Shown here in pieces: positions 32,413 to 41,036 of a stretch of DNA of 64,000 nt. The notes beneath the pieces are model-generated. The model was not told the origin of the DNA. It made no database searches and saw nothing but the letters and a program-made list of their open reading frames with translations. Made by a program: the position numbers and the translations under genes. The DNA comes from PALSA-505 sp035308365 (GTDB lineage: Bacteria; Actinomycetota; Actinomycetes; Streptosporangiales; Streptosporangiaceae). How positions within the stretch are numbered: the first letter of the stretch is position 1; each line of letters starts with the position of its first letter. Location of the stretch: positions 1-64,000 of the forward strand of contig DATGGU010000147.1 of assembly GCA_035308365.1 (NCBI GenBank). Reading direction: 5' to 3'.

Positions 32413-33424
32413 TGGGCAGGAGCGTGCCGAGGCCGAGGCCGACGGCGACGCGCAGCACCTCGGCGCCCATGGCGACGTCGAGGATGCCCATGCCGAACGG
32501 GTTGCTCAGCACGATCTGGTCCGGCGACCGGCGGCCGGGGTGCCGCCCGCTCACGATGTCGGCCAGCGTCGCGTCGACCCGGCGGGCGGTTGGGGCGGCC
32601 ACGTCGTAGGTCTCGCCGCCGGGGCCGAGCAGCTCGCCGGACCGGTACATGCGCCCGGCCAGCCGCTTGCCGTCGGCGGCGACCAGCGGCCAGTCGTCGA
32701 CGATCACCAGGTCGGCCAGTTTTACCACGTCGGGCAGCACGTCATCGAGTGAGACATGCGCCACCAGCGCCCCCGGTGCCAGCCAGCCGTAGGGCAGGTA
32801 GCCGGTCGTCGTCGTGGTCGTCGTGATCACGACGCCGGCGTCGCGGACGGCGTCCTGCGCCGTGTGCGCGGGGCGGCAGGGCAGGCCCTCGGCGGTCATG
32901 GTGGAGACCAGTTCGTCACGGCGGTGCGGCAGGTGGTCGTGGACGGCGAACCAGGCGCCCGGGCAGCGCGGGGCGAGCAGCCGCAGGTGCGCCTGGCCGA
33001 GCGCGCCGGCCCCGATCACCGCGATCTTGGCCGGGGCGGGCGGCCCGAGCAGCCGCACGGACAGGGCGGTGTAGGCGCTGGTGCGCAGCGCGCTGAGGTG
33101 GGCGGCGTGCATGATCGCCACCGGCCGGGCGGTCTCCCGGTCGAACAGCACGATCAGGCCGTTCGCCCGGGGAATGCCACGGTCCGGGTTGGCCAGGCTG
33201 CTGTTGATGATCTTGACACCGAGGGCGGGCTCGGCGCCCCACAGCGCGCCGGGCAGGACGAGGCTGCGGGCGGTGGCGCCGCCGGTGGTCTGCCAGCCAA
33301 GGCAGGCCTCCTCGGGCAGCGTGGTCCGGCCCTCGGCGTGCAGCAGCAGGGTGTCGCTGACCACGGTTACCGGGTCGGTGTGCTGGACCGCCGCCAGCAC
33401 ATCGTCCCCGGTCAGATAGCGCAT
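32408..33424 (-). CDS. ornithine cyclodeaminase / mu-crystallin family protein
   Basis: An NAD(P)-dependent enzyme of 338 residues. It opens MRYLTGDDVLAAV, has IMHAAHLSALRTSA with the Arg and Asp-region contacts for substrate carboxylate, and a Rossmann loop IAVIGAGALGQAHLRLL. The cofactor-second-strand VHDHLPHRR and a run of seven Thr (VVITTTTTTTGYL) follow. Members convert ornithine to proline or reduce ketimines; the exact activity is unknown. The ATG is 5 bases after the GH92 stop, so it is translationally linked to that gene. A longer open frame inside the GH92 coding end is not used. Confidence 0.85.
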   Translation of the reverse strand: MRYLTGDDVLAAVQHTDPVTVVSDTLLLHAEGRTTLPEEACLGWQTTGGATARSLVLPGALWGAEPALGVKIINSSLANPDRGIPRANGLIVLFDRETARPVAIMHAAHLSALRTSAYTALSVRLLGPPAPAKIAVIGAGALGQAHLRLLAPRCPGAWFAVHDHLPHRRDELVSTMTAEGLPCRPAHTAQDAVRDAGVVITTTTTTTGYLPYGWLAPGALVAHVSLDDVLPDVVKLADLVIVDDWPLVAADGKRLAGRMYRSGELLGPGGETYDVAAPTARRVDATLADIVSGRHPGRRSPDQIVLSNPFGMGILDVAMGAEVLRVAVGLGLGTLLPS

Positions 33425-33429
33425 TCCAG

Positions 33430-36400
33430 TCAGCCGGTGGCCGGCGAGATGGTGAGGCCGTCGGGCGCGTTGCCGACCGTGACCGGGGCTGCGGCCTGCC
33501 CGGTCGCGACGTCGACCGGGCTGACATCGTTGGCGTTGGTGTTCACCACCCACGCCGTCGCGCCGCCCGGGGTGAAGGCGATCTGGTACGCGCCCGGGGC
33601 GGTGGGGATGAACGTGCCCGGCTTACCGGTCGCCGGATCGATGGGCGTGATGCCCGCCGAGCCGAAATCGGCCACGTAGATCACGCTGCCGTCCGGCGAG
33701 GTCCGGATGCCCTGTGGGCCGGCACCGACCGGGATCGTTGCCGTGACCGTGTAGCTGGACGTGTCGATGACCGACACCGTTGCGGATCCGCCGTTCGTCA
33801 CGTACGCCTGGCTGCCATTTTTGCTGAACGAGATGCCGAACGGTTGCGCTCCGACCGTGACGGTCTTGATGACCGTCCGGGTAGAAAGATCGACCACGCT
33901 GACCGTGCCGTCGCCCTGGTTGGCGACCCAGAGCTGGCTGCCGGCCGGGTTGATGGCCACCCGTTCGGCCTGGCTGCCGACCTTGACCGGGGGGCCGGCC
34001 GTGTTGGTCGCGACGTCGATGGGCTGCACGGTGCCGTCGCCGAAGTTGCTCACCCACACGGTTTTGCCATCCGGCGTGACCGCCAGGTCAGCGGCGACGC
34101 TGCCGACCGGCACCGTGGTCACGACCTGGTTGGTGGAGGTGTCGATGACCGTCACGTTGTTGCTGTTGTTGTTGGCGACGTAGAGCAGCTTGCCGTCGGG
34201 TGTGATCACCATGCCGTCCGGTCCGCTGCCGACCGTGACCGGCGGGCCGGCGATGTGGTCGCGCAGGTCGATCGGGGTCACCGTGCCGTCGCTGTAGTTG
34301 TCGACGTAGACGGTCTTGATCGACTGGCCCGGCTTGGCGACCGTGACCAGGATCGTGGTCTGCTGGATGACGGCGCCGTTGGCCGCCTTCGCGCTGAGCG
34401 TGACCTTGTAGTAGCCGGTGGGCATGGTGGCTGCCGGGGCGATGCTGGCGTGGGTGTTCGCGGTCTGCCCGGCGGGGGCGGTGACGGTCGCGGTGGCCGG
34501 GGTGACGGTCAGGCCCTTGGTCGCGGTGGCCGTCCAGGTGACTTTGGCCGGGGTCTTGCCCGCCGTGTTGCTGACCGCGATCGTGACCGGGGTCGTGCTG
34601 CCCGGGGCGACCCGGACCTGGGCTGGTGTAGCGGTCACATAGGCGGCGGTGGATGGCGGGAAGTGCACGGGGCCGGCGCCGAACGACGGCGGGGCGTCGC
34701 CGGGGCCGCTCCCCCAGGTCTTGTCGGGCGTGGCGGACAGGGTGAAGCCGAGTTGCTCCGGCTGGCCGGTCAGCATGACCCAGGGCCGCTGGGCAGGCTT
34801 CCCGTCCACGGTGAGCGCGGTCACGTAGGGACGGTTCGCGGCCGCCTGCGGAGCGTGGATCGTCAGGCTGTTGCGCCCGGCGTGGACCATGATGCTGGGG
34901 AACAGCGGGCTGCCTGCGACGAGCAGGGGAACGCCCGGGGTCTGCGGGTACAGGCCCATCGCGGCCCAGACATACCAGGAGCTCATCGCGCCCAGGTCGT
35001 CGTTGCCCGGCTCGCCACCTGGCGTGGCCGAGTACAGGCTGGTGAGGATGCGGCGCACGGTCTGCTGGGTCTTGTACGGGGCGCCGGCCGAGTCGTAGGC
35101 CCATGGGGTGTCCAGGCCGGGCTCGTTCCCTGCCCAGTAGTACGGCTCGTTCGGGCCGACGTTGAGCTGGGAGAACAGCGTGTCGAGCCGGGTGATCACG
35201 GCCTTGTCGCCGCCGATGCCGGTGAACAGGCCATGCAGGTTCTGCGGGACCATCCAGGTGTACTGGGCCGCGTTGCCCTCCTGGAAGCCGCTCTGGCCGA
35301 AACCGGCGTAACCCTCGCCCGGGCTGACCGGGAATGCGGTATGCACGTCGCGCGGCAAAATATAGCCGAATGCCGTGTCGAATATGTTGGTCCAGTTCTG
35401 GGACCGTGCCAGGAATTTCTTGACGATGGAGGTCTCGCCGGCGGTCTGCGCGAGCCGGGAGATGGCGAAGTCGGCCAGGGCGTATTCGAGGGTCTCGGAG
35501 GCGCCGTTGGGGAGCGGGCTGATGGAGTCGGCGGCGACGTTCGGGACATAGCCCTTTTGGCGGTACGCCTGGCCTTGCGGGCGCTCGACGTAGTAGCCCT
35601 GGCCGGGAGTTCCGGTGGCGTCGGCGCCGTGCACCATCGCGGCGACCGCCTGCTTGACGTTGAAGTCACGGCCGCCGAACGCGGCGATCTCGGCCAGGAT
35701 CGGGTCGGCCGCGTCGCCGTTCATCACGCCGGTGTACCCCGCCGCGACCGGCCACTTGGGCAGCCAGCCGCCCTGCTGGCCGTCATTGAGCAGCGAGGTG
35801 GCCATGTCGCTGGCCTGGGCGGGGTCAAGAAGTGAGATCAGCGGGATCTCGCTGCGGTAGACGTCCCAGCCGGAGTAGTTGGCGTATTGGGCGTGGCCGG
35901 GCTTGACCCGGTGGACCTTGCCGTCGAAGCCCATGTACTGGCCGCCCGAGTCGCTGAACAGGTTCGGGTGCAGCAGGGCGTGGTACAACGCGGTGTAGAA
36001 GGTCTGGCGCTCGGCCAGGGTGCCACCGGCAATACTGATCTTGCTGAGCTGGCTGTTCCACTGGGCCTTGGCCTGGTCCGCGACATGCTTGAGGTTCCAG
36101 CTTCGCGCCCCGGCGGCGAGGTTCGCCATCGCTCCGTTGACACTGACGTAGGAGACGGCGACCTGCATCTTCACGATGGGGTTGGCCGTGGTATTGAAGC
36201 TGAGATAGCCGCCTGCGACGACGCCTCCGCCCTGAGTCCTGGTCTTTGCTGAGTGGGCGGCGATGCCAGGGTGGATGGATACCGGGGTGGGGGCGGGAAC
36301 CTGGTGGCCATGGACCTGGATGCCGGTCGCGCCTGGGTGGGTTTGGACGGCCGCGGCGGACTGGCCGCCCCAGGTGCCTGAACCGGTGAACGGGCGGTTG

Positions 36401-37101
36401 AATCTGGCCGCGAAGTAGACGGTGTAAGAATCGGGCTGGCCGCAGAAGTGGCCGCTGGTGACCGAGCCGGTGACCTCGGTGTTACCGTGCGTGGCAAAGG
36501 TCGCGGCCGAGCCGCCGTTCGCCGAGTCGGCGACCTTCAGTACCACCCTGGCTTTCGTGGTGGGTGGGTAGGTGAACTTGGCCAGGCCGGTCCGGGCGGT
36601 CACCGTGATCTGGGTTTGGATGGTGTGCTTTGTGGTGCCTAGCGTGACCGCGTAGTAACCGGGGTGTGCCTGCTCGCCGGCGTGGGTGAACGATTCGTTC
36701 AGCTCGCTGGGGTTGGTGGTCAGCGAGCCGGTGATGGGCAGCACCGGGAAGTCGCCGGCGATGCCGCAGCCGGGGCCGGACAGGTGGGTCAAACTGAAGC
36801 CGGTAATAGAGGTGTCGGTGTAGTTGTAGCCTCCGCCGGGTGGGCGGGACGGGGTGTCCGGGCTCCACTGCACCATGCCGAAGGGGACGTCGGCGCCGGG
36901 GAACGTGTCGACCTGGCCGACGACCGTGCCGCCGCTGCCGGTGCCCACGAACGGGTTGACCAGGGCGGCCGGGTCGGTTACCGGCTTGGTTGTGGTGCTG
37001 GCGGCGGCCTGCGCGGTGGCCGGGGTGAGGGTGAGGGCGGCGGCCAGGGCGGCGCAGGTGGCTGCGGCGGGCCAGCGCGGGTGGGTTCTCCGGCGTTCCA
37101 T
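33430..37101 (-). CDS. secreted GH92 alpha-mannosidase with NEW3 and C-terminal YVTN propeller
   Basis: A protein of 1223 residues. The signal peptide is residues 1-32 (AAATCAALAAALTLTPATAQA). The GH92 module (about 45-800) shows VNPFVGTGSGG at its start, GVMNGDAADPILAEIAAFGG, NEPGLDTPWAYD (about 657) and GNDDLGAMSSWYVWAAMG (about 700); these are hallmark calcium-dependent exo-mannosidase segments. A NEW3-like Ig domain (about 820-920) precedes a seven-bladed YVTN/YncE-type propeller (about 930-1223) with repeats such as VGSGPDGMVITPDGKLLYVA. ATG 37101 has GGAGG 7 bases upstream. It should trim mannans or fungal glycans outside the cell; the propeller may bind substrate or wall. Confidence 0.9.
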   Translation of the reverse strand: MERRRTHPRWPAAATCAALAAALTLTPATAQAAASTTTKPVTDPAALVNPFVGTGSGGTVVGQVDTFPGADVPFGMVQWSPDTPSRPPGGGYNYTDTSITGFSLTHLSGPGCGIAGDFPVLPITGSLTTNPSELNESFTHAGEQAHPGYYAVTLGTTKHTIQTQITVTARTGLAKFTYPPTTKARVVLKVADSANGGSAATFATHGNTEVTGSVTSGHFCGQPDSYTVYFAARFNRPFTGSGTWGGQSAAAVQTHPGATGIQVHGHQVPAPTPVSIHPGIAAHSAKTRTQGGGVVAGGYLSFNTTANPIVKMQVAVSYVSVNGAMANLAAGARSWNLKHVADQAKAQWNSQLSKISIAGGTLAERQTFYTALYHALLHPNLFSDSGGQYMGFDGKVHRVKPGHAQYANYSGWDVYRSEIPLISLLDPAQASDMATSLLNDGQQGGWLPKWPVAAGYTGVMNGDAADPILAEIAAFGGRDFNVKQAVAAMVHGADATGTPGQGYYVERPQGQAYRQKGYVPNVAADSISPLPNGASETLEYALADFAISRLAQTAGETSIVKKFLARSQNWTNIFDTAFGYILPRDVHTAFPVSPGEGYAGFGQSGFQEGNAAQYTWMVPQNLHGLFTGIGGDKAVITRLDTLFSQLNVGPNEPYYWAGNEPGLDTPWAYDSAGAPYKTQQTVRRILTSLYSATPGGEPGNDDLGAMSSWYVWAAMGLYPQTPGVPLLVAGSPLFPSIMVHAGRNSLTIHAPQAAANRPYVTALTVDGKPAQRPWVMLTGQPEQLGFTLSATPDKTWGSGPGDAPPSFGAGPVHFPPSTAAYVTATPAQVRVAPGSTTPVTIAVSNTAGKTPAKVTWTATATKGLTVTPATATVTAPAGQTANTHASIAPAATMPTGYYKVTLSAKAANGAVIQQTTILVTVAKPGQSIKTVYVDNYSDGTVTPIDLRDHIAGPPVTVGSGPDGMVITPDGKLLYVANNNSNNVTVIDTSTNQVVTTVPVGSVAADLAVTPDGKTVWVSNFGDGTVQPIDVATNTAGPPVKVGSQAERVAINPAGSQLWVANQGDGTVSVVDLSTRTVIKTVTVGAQPFGISFSKNGSQAYVTNGGSATVSVIDTSSYTVTATIPVGAGPQGIRTSPDGSVIYVADFGSAGITPIDPATGKPGTFIPTAPGAYQIAFTPGGATAWVVNTNANDVSPVDVATGQAAAPVTVGNAPDGLTISPATG

Positions 37102-37244
37102 CGGGCGCCTCCGGGTCTGGGGCTGCGGGGCCCCGGAGCTGACAACGATGTCAAACCCCATGCGTAACGAAAGAATGGTGGGAGCGCAAGAGGCAGAGCG
37201 GATCTGGGCACCGGTACGGGGCCTCGGTGGTGCCAGCGCAGCGT

Positions 37245-38018
37245 TCAGCGGGCGGCGGTCAGGAGGTCGCGCTGGTGGCGCTGGCACCAGTGGCGCGCTC
37301 TGGTGGTCGGGGCGGCGACGTTGCGCCAGTGGTCGGCGAAACCCTTGTGGCCTGCGGCGGCGGCTTCGGTGACGATCGCATAGGTCCAGTCGTGGTTGGC
37401 GACGATCGCCTCGGCCACCTCACGGCGTTCGGGGCGGGTCAGACCGTAGGCGTCCATGAAGATCCGGAATCGCTCCAGGGAGCGGCCCTGGCGGCAGTCG
37501 GTGATGTCGCGGTCGTCCTGGAGCGGCGCCCAGGAACGGGCCGCAGCCGCGATGTCCCAGGTGGCGCTGCCGGGGCCGGCCAGGTCGAAGTCGATCAGTG
37601 CGACGGCCCGGCCGTCGCGGAACACCAGGTTGGCCGGGTGGACGTCGTTGTGGCTGACCAGGCCGGTGCGGAACCGGGCGGGGACCGGCCGGGGCCAATG
37701 GTAGAGGGCCGGATCGAAGGACGCCACGGCCTGGTGATACTCGCGGAGCAGCTGGGCCACGCTGATCAGGGCGGCGTCGGTGAGGGTGACGGCCGGCAGT
37801 GGCGGGACGGCGGCCTGGCCGTCGATGTAGGTCAGCGTCTCGGTGACCGGGTTGACCGACAGTACCCGGGGGGCGCCGGCGAAGCCTGCCGCCGACAGGT
37901 GAGCGAGCAGCGCATGGGTGGCAGGCCAGCACGGCGCAGCCGGCCGCACGACGGTGTCGCCGACGCGGATGACCAGGCCACGGTTGGCCGTCGCGCCCGG
38001 CAGCAGGTCACCGGGCAC
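37245..38018 (-). CDS. aminoglycoside phosphotransferase (APH) family kinase
   Basis: A protein-kinase-like fold of 257 residues. The catalytic loop is VSHNDVHPANLVF (His-x-Asp-x4-Asn; an Asn before the Asp) and the metal-binding segment is ALIDFDLAGPG. GTG 38018 is the best start after the end of the upstream regulator gene; the open frame extends further into that gene. The substrate may be a sugar, choline-like compound or antibiotic. Its position between a SorC regulator and the GH92 gene makes a sugar substrate plausible (inference). Same strand as both, 19 bases after the regulator stop. Confidence 0.82.
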   Translation of the reverse strand: MPGDLLPGATANRGLVIRVGDTVVRPAAPCWPATHALLAHLSAAGFAGAPRVLSVNPVTETLTYIDGQAAVPPLPAVTLTDAALISVAQLLREYHQAVASFDPALYHWPRPVPARFRTGLVSHNDVHPANLVFRDGRAVALIDFDLAGPGSATWDIAAAARSWAPLQDDRDITDCRQGRSLERFRIFMDAYGLTRPERREVAEAIVANHDWTYAIVTEAAAAGHKGFADHWRNVAAPTTRARHWCQRHQRDLLTAAR

Positions 38019-38037
38019 GGCGCTGCCCGGCAGGGGA

Positions 38038-39039
38038 TCACCGGGCAGAGGGCGCGCTGGCCCGGGAGCTCGCCGGCTGGGGATCGCCGGCCATGCCGAG
38101 CAGGGCGCGGGCGAGGCTCGCGTGCGTGACCAGACCATGGACCATCGCTCCTCGGATCGCGGCACAGACCGCCGGGGCCTTGGGTACGCCGTAGGCGACG
38201 GAGAGAACGAACGGGATCCGCTCAAGCGCCGCACCGGGCGTAGTGATCATGCGGCTGTCCAGCGGCGTCTCGACGGGCCGGCCTTCCTCACTGATGAACA
38301 CCCCGGCCAGTTCGGCGCACACCCCCAGCCTGGCCAGGGCTTCGCGTTCGGCCGGGGTGACCGCGTCGTAGATCGTCGACAGGCCCGGCGCCCAGGCGCC
38401 GACGGCGACCACGGCCATTGTGACGGACGGCACCAGCGCGAACGCCCCGGCGATGTCTGCCTGACGGCGTATCGCGGCGGCGGTCTGTGCATCGTCAAGA
38501 AGCATCGGCGCGTAGAAGACGTGCGCCGGGCCACCCCCGACGCGGGCGACGGCGCGGACGAGGTCAAGCAGATCCCGGCCGTCGGGCGGCGGCACCGCAC
38601 CGGTGAGCTGCACGATCGGGCAGGGCGGCAGCTCGGTCAGTGCCGCCGTCAGCCCGCTGAGCGTGCGTGACCAGGACATGCCGAGCACGTCACCGGGGCT
38701 GATCAGGTCCATCAGCGCCTGCCCGGCCGCCTCACCCAGGCGGCGGCGCAGCGCGGGCTCGTCGTCGTCGGGGAAGTTGAACACGAACGCGTGCTTGAGC
38801 CCAAAGGCCGAGCACAGCTCCGCCGACAGGCCGGCGTCCAGGTTTCCGCCGGGCAGCCCGATCTCGATGCGCACCATCCCGGTCTCCCGGGCGGAGTTGA
38901 GCAGCCGGGCGACCCGGAACCGGCTGATGCCCAGCTGGTCGGCGATTTCGACCTTGGAGACGCCCTCGATATAGAACTGCCGCGCCACCCGTGCGGCAAG
39001 GACGACCTCGGACGGCCGGTCGGCCGACAACCCGGGCAT
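38038..39039 (-). CDS. SorC/DeoR-type sugar-binding transcriptional regulator
   Basis: A regulator of 333 residues. The N-terminal helix-turn-helix is ARQFYIEGVSKVEIADQLGI then SRFRVARLLNSARETGMVRI. The large C-terminal SIS-like domain (about 65-325) resembles the sugar-phosphate-binding domain of CggR/SorC proteins, including LGMSWSRTLSGL and VAVGAWAPGLST. It should respond to a phosphorylated sugar. It heads a minus-strand series of phosphotransferase, GH92 and cyclodeaminase genes, which it may control. A dyad lies just upstream of its start. Confidence 0.88.
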   Translation of the reverse strand: MPGLSADRPSEVVLAARVARQFYIEGVSKVEIADQLGISRFRVARLLNSARETGMVRIEIGLPGGNLDAGLSAELCSAFGLKHAFVFNFPDDDEPALRRRLGEAAGQALMDLISPGDVLGMSWSRTLSGLTAALTELPPCPIVQLTGAVPPPDGRDLLDLVRAVARVGGGPAHVFYAPMLLDDAQTAAAIRRQADIAGAFALVPSVTMAVVAVGAWAPGLSTIYDAVTPAEREALARLGVCAELAGVFISEEGRPVETPLDSRMITTPGAALERIPFVLSVAYGVPKAPAVCAAIRGAMVHGLVTHASLARALLGMAGDPQPASSRASAPSAR

Positions 39040-39064
39040 CTGCCTCCTTCACGTTCAATATCCG

Positions 39065-39078
39065 CGCTCATTTGAGCG
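39065..39078. promoter_or_regulatory. candidate operator of the SorC-type regulator
   Basis: cgctca-tt-tgagcg is a perfect 6-bp dyad with a 2-base spacer, 26 bases upstream of the regulator start, in an AT-richer stretch. Position and symmetry suggest autoregulation; no binding consensus is available to confirm it. Confidence 0.4.
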
Positions 39079-39238
39079 GCTTAATCTCATAATTCCAGTT
39101 TCTGTTGAATTTGGCCAGCGAACCGCACCACGGACCGGTGGCGGCCGGTTTGCCAGGTTGGCAACAAGGCTTGCTTAACCGGGCCGGCGCCGGCAAAGTG
39201 GTCGCGATGGGGACCGCCTGGAAGAACCGGAGACGACC

Positions 39239-39895
39239 GTGAGCCATGACCATGATGCCGGCGATTTCGCCAGCCACTTCACCCAGGAGTTCTGGGATGA
39301 CCGTTACGGTTCGACCGAGCGGTACTGGAGTGGGCAACCCAACGCGCAGCTCGTCAGCCAGGTGGACGGCCTGACCCCGGGCGAGGCGCTGGACGCGGGC
39401 TGCGGCGAGGGTGCCGATGCCATCTGGCTGGCGTCCCGGGGCTGGACCGTCACCGGCGTGGACGTGTCCCCGGTCGGCCTGGAGCGGGCAGCCGGGCACG
39501 CCGCCGACCAGGGCGAGCAGGTCGCCGGGCGGATCACCTGGCGGCAGGAGGATCTGCTGACCTGGGTTCCAGAGCCGGAGCGGTTCGACCTGGTCACGGC
39601 CTCGTACATGCACCTGCCCGGTGAGGCTTTCGAGCGGTTCCAGCGCCGGCTGGCCGCCGCCGTACGGCCGGGCGGCACGCTGCTCATGGTCACGCACCAT
39701 CCCGACGACCTGCACGCCAACGTCGGGCGCACCGGGGATGCCCGCATGTTCCCTTCCGCCGAAGACCTGGCCGCCGCGCTCGACCCCGGCGTCTGGAAGA
39801 TCGTCGTGGCTTCGTCCTTCCCACGGCCGGCCACCGACCTGGACGGTCAGCCCACGCACGTCAGGGACGTTGTGCTCCGGGCGGCCCGCGGCTGA
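39239..39895 (+). CDS. class I SAM-dependent methyltransferase
   Basis: A protein of 218 residues of the TehB/thiopurine-type group. After HFTQEFWDDRYGSTERYWSG comes motif I EALDAGCGEGADAIWLA, the strand-2 VTGVDVSPVGLERA, and motif III region FDLVTASYMHLPGEAF. Such proteins methylate small thiols, selenium or tellurium compounds or natural products; the substrate here is unknown. Start is GTG 39239. Its stop is 3 bases from the end of the convergent truncated ABC ATPase, which suggests a recombination boundary. Confidence 0.85.
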   Translation: MSHDHDAGDFASHFTQEFWDDRYGSTERYWSGQPNAQLVSQVDGLTPGEALDAGCGEGADAIWLASRGWTVTGVDVSPVGLERAAGHAADQGEQVAGRITWRQEDLLTWVPEPERFDLVTASYMHLPGEAFERFQRRLAAAVRPGGTLLMVTHHPDDLHANVGRTGDARMFPSAEDLAAALDPGVWKIVVASSFPRPATDLDGQPTHVRDVVLRAARG

Positions 39896-39898
39896 ACC

Positions 39899-40051
39899 TC
39901 AGCGACGCAGGATCAGGCGCATGGTCGTGGTCTTGCCGGCACCGTTCGGGCCGAGAAAACCAGTCACCATGCCGGGACGGACCGTAAAGCTGAGATCGCC
40001 GACCGCGACGGTGGCACCGTAACGCTTGGTCAGTCCACGTGCCTCGATCAT
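39899..40051 (-). pseudogene. ABC ATPase truncated after Walker A
   Basis: ATG 40051 with an AGGGAGA site starts a normal ABC-2/CcmA-type ATPase: IEARGLTKRYGATVAVGDLS, then GFLGPNGAGKTTTMRLIL. It stops at codon 51, right after the Walker A helix. Q-loop, signature and Walker B are missing, so the product cannot be an ATPase. The break abuts the 3' end of the methyltransferase gene. Promoter, operator and ribosome site are all intact upstream. Confidence 0.85.
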
Positions 40052-40068
40052 CGGGCATTCTCCCTGGT

Positions 40069-40097
40069 TAGCGTGATTCGCGTTGACAATCACGCTA
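40069..40097. promoter_or_regulatory. TetR-type operator upstream of the truncated ATPase gene
   Basis: tagcgtgatt (40069-40078) and aatcacgcta (40088-40097) form a perfect 10-bp inverted repeat with a 9-base spacer, 18 bases before the ATPase start. The geometry fits a TetR-like dimer. No regulator gene is adjacent, so the rest of the regulated transporter has probably been lost. Confidence 0.65.
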
Positions 40098-40189
40098 CGG
40101 AGAGAGATCACCCACCAGCAGCCGGCTGCCACCCATCTTCGGGTGGGGGCTATCCCCTGCAACCGCTGGGCCACGCCAGGCGGTTGGCG

Positions 40190-40825
40190 TCAGGCGGCGT
40201 CGAATTCGCCGGCCGTGTCCAGGTTCTGCTGTTCGCCGGTCTCCGGCTCGTCCGCCACGAGGTCTTCCAGGCCGTAGCGCTCGACGTGCTCGGGGTCGTC
40301 GAGGCTGATCGGCCGGATGCCCTCGGCGGTCAGGCGCTCGTTGATCTCGTCAAGGTGGTCGTGGACGAGCTGCTTCTCCGCGTCGGTGGTCTTGCCCTTG
40401 TGTGGCTTGCCCGCGTGCTCCAGGGTGGCGTAGTTGACCCGGCTCTCGCGGGACGTGCCTGCCGTGGCGGCCCGGGCCGCGCGCTTGGCCGGGCGGGCGC
40501 TGGCCAGCAGCTCGCTCATCGGCTTGTCGGTGGCCAGCCGGCCGAACGCATCGACGTCCATGGCCACCCGGTGCGGCTGATCGTCGTCGGGGAAGTAGAG
40601 GTCGACGACGGCGACCTGCACGCCCTCCTTCTCGATCCTCGTGGCCTCGTCGGCCAGGGCTTCGATCTCAACCGGGCTGTCGCCGAGCTCGGGGTGCTCG
40701 TGAATCACGATGCGCGCAAGGGCGCTGTCGTCCAGAATGAGCTGGCCACTGAGGTCGCTGAAGCGGACGGTCTTCTGGCCCACGGGGTCGTCCTCCATCG
40801 TCATGGTGAAGCGTGCCAGCGGCAC
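40190..40825 (-). CDS. hypothetical protein, divergent from the proteasome beta gene
   Basis: A soluble protein of 211 residues. The N-terminal half (about 10-105) is mixed alpha/beta and acidic (SGQLILDDSALARIVIHEHP, VAVVDLYFPDDDQPHRVAMD). A basic Ala/Arg/Lys linker follows (SARPAKRAARAATAGTSRES), then a conserved-looking segment (HAGKPHKGKTTDAEKQLVHD, EINERL, DDPEHVERYGLEDL) and an acidic tail. No family is recognised. GTG 40825 and ATG 40804 are both possible starts; neither has a clear ribosome site. The basic linker would suit nucleic-acid binding (inference). Confidence 0.65.
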   Translation of the reverse strand: MPLARFTMTMEDDPVGQKTVRFSDLSGQLILDDSALARIVIHEHPELGDSPVEIEALADEATRIEKEGVQVAVVDLYFPDDDQPHRVAMDVDAFGRLATDKPMSELLASARPAKRAARAATAGTSRESRVNYATLEHAGKPHKGKTTDAEKQLVHDHLDEINERLTAEGIRPISLDDPEHVERYGLEDLVADEPETGEQQNLDTAGEFDAA

Positions 40826-40890
40826 GGTCTCGGTGTGCTGCCGCCATCACAGGCTCGAACGCGACTACCATGTCGTACCTGGTACCCACT

Positions 40891-40908
40891 GTCAAACATG
40901 TGTTTGAC
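40891..40908. promoter_or_regulatory. SOS-box-like palindrome in a divergent promoter region
   Basis: GTCAAACATGTGTTTGAC is an 18-base dyad (8-bp arms, 2-base centre). It resembles the actinobacterial LexA site TCGAAC-N4-GTTCGA, with A for G and T for C in the two half-sites. It lies 65 bases upstream of the hypothetical gene and 128 bases upstream of the proteasome beta gene. Its right end on the minus strand gives TTGACA, a good -35. A second small dyad, gtacc-t-ggtac, is at 40875-40885. Confidence 0.5.
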
Positions 40909-41036
40909 CTTTATCGCACGTGTCGCCTGCCATGCGTTGGTGTTTTCGACCCGGTATGAGCCGTGACCAGCGACTTGCGCGGGGCAACCGCGTGTAAAGT
41001 CTGGCTAGGAATGGCACTCATACGTTGGGAGTCTGC

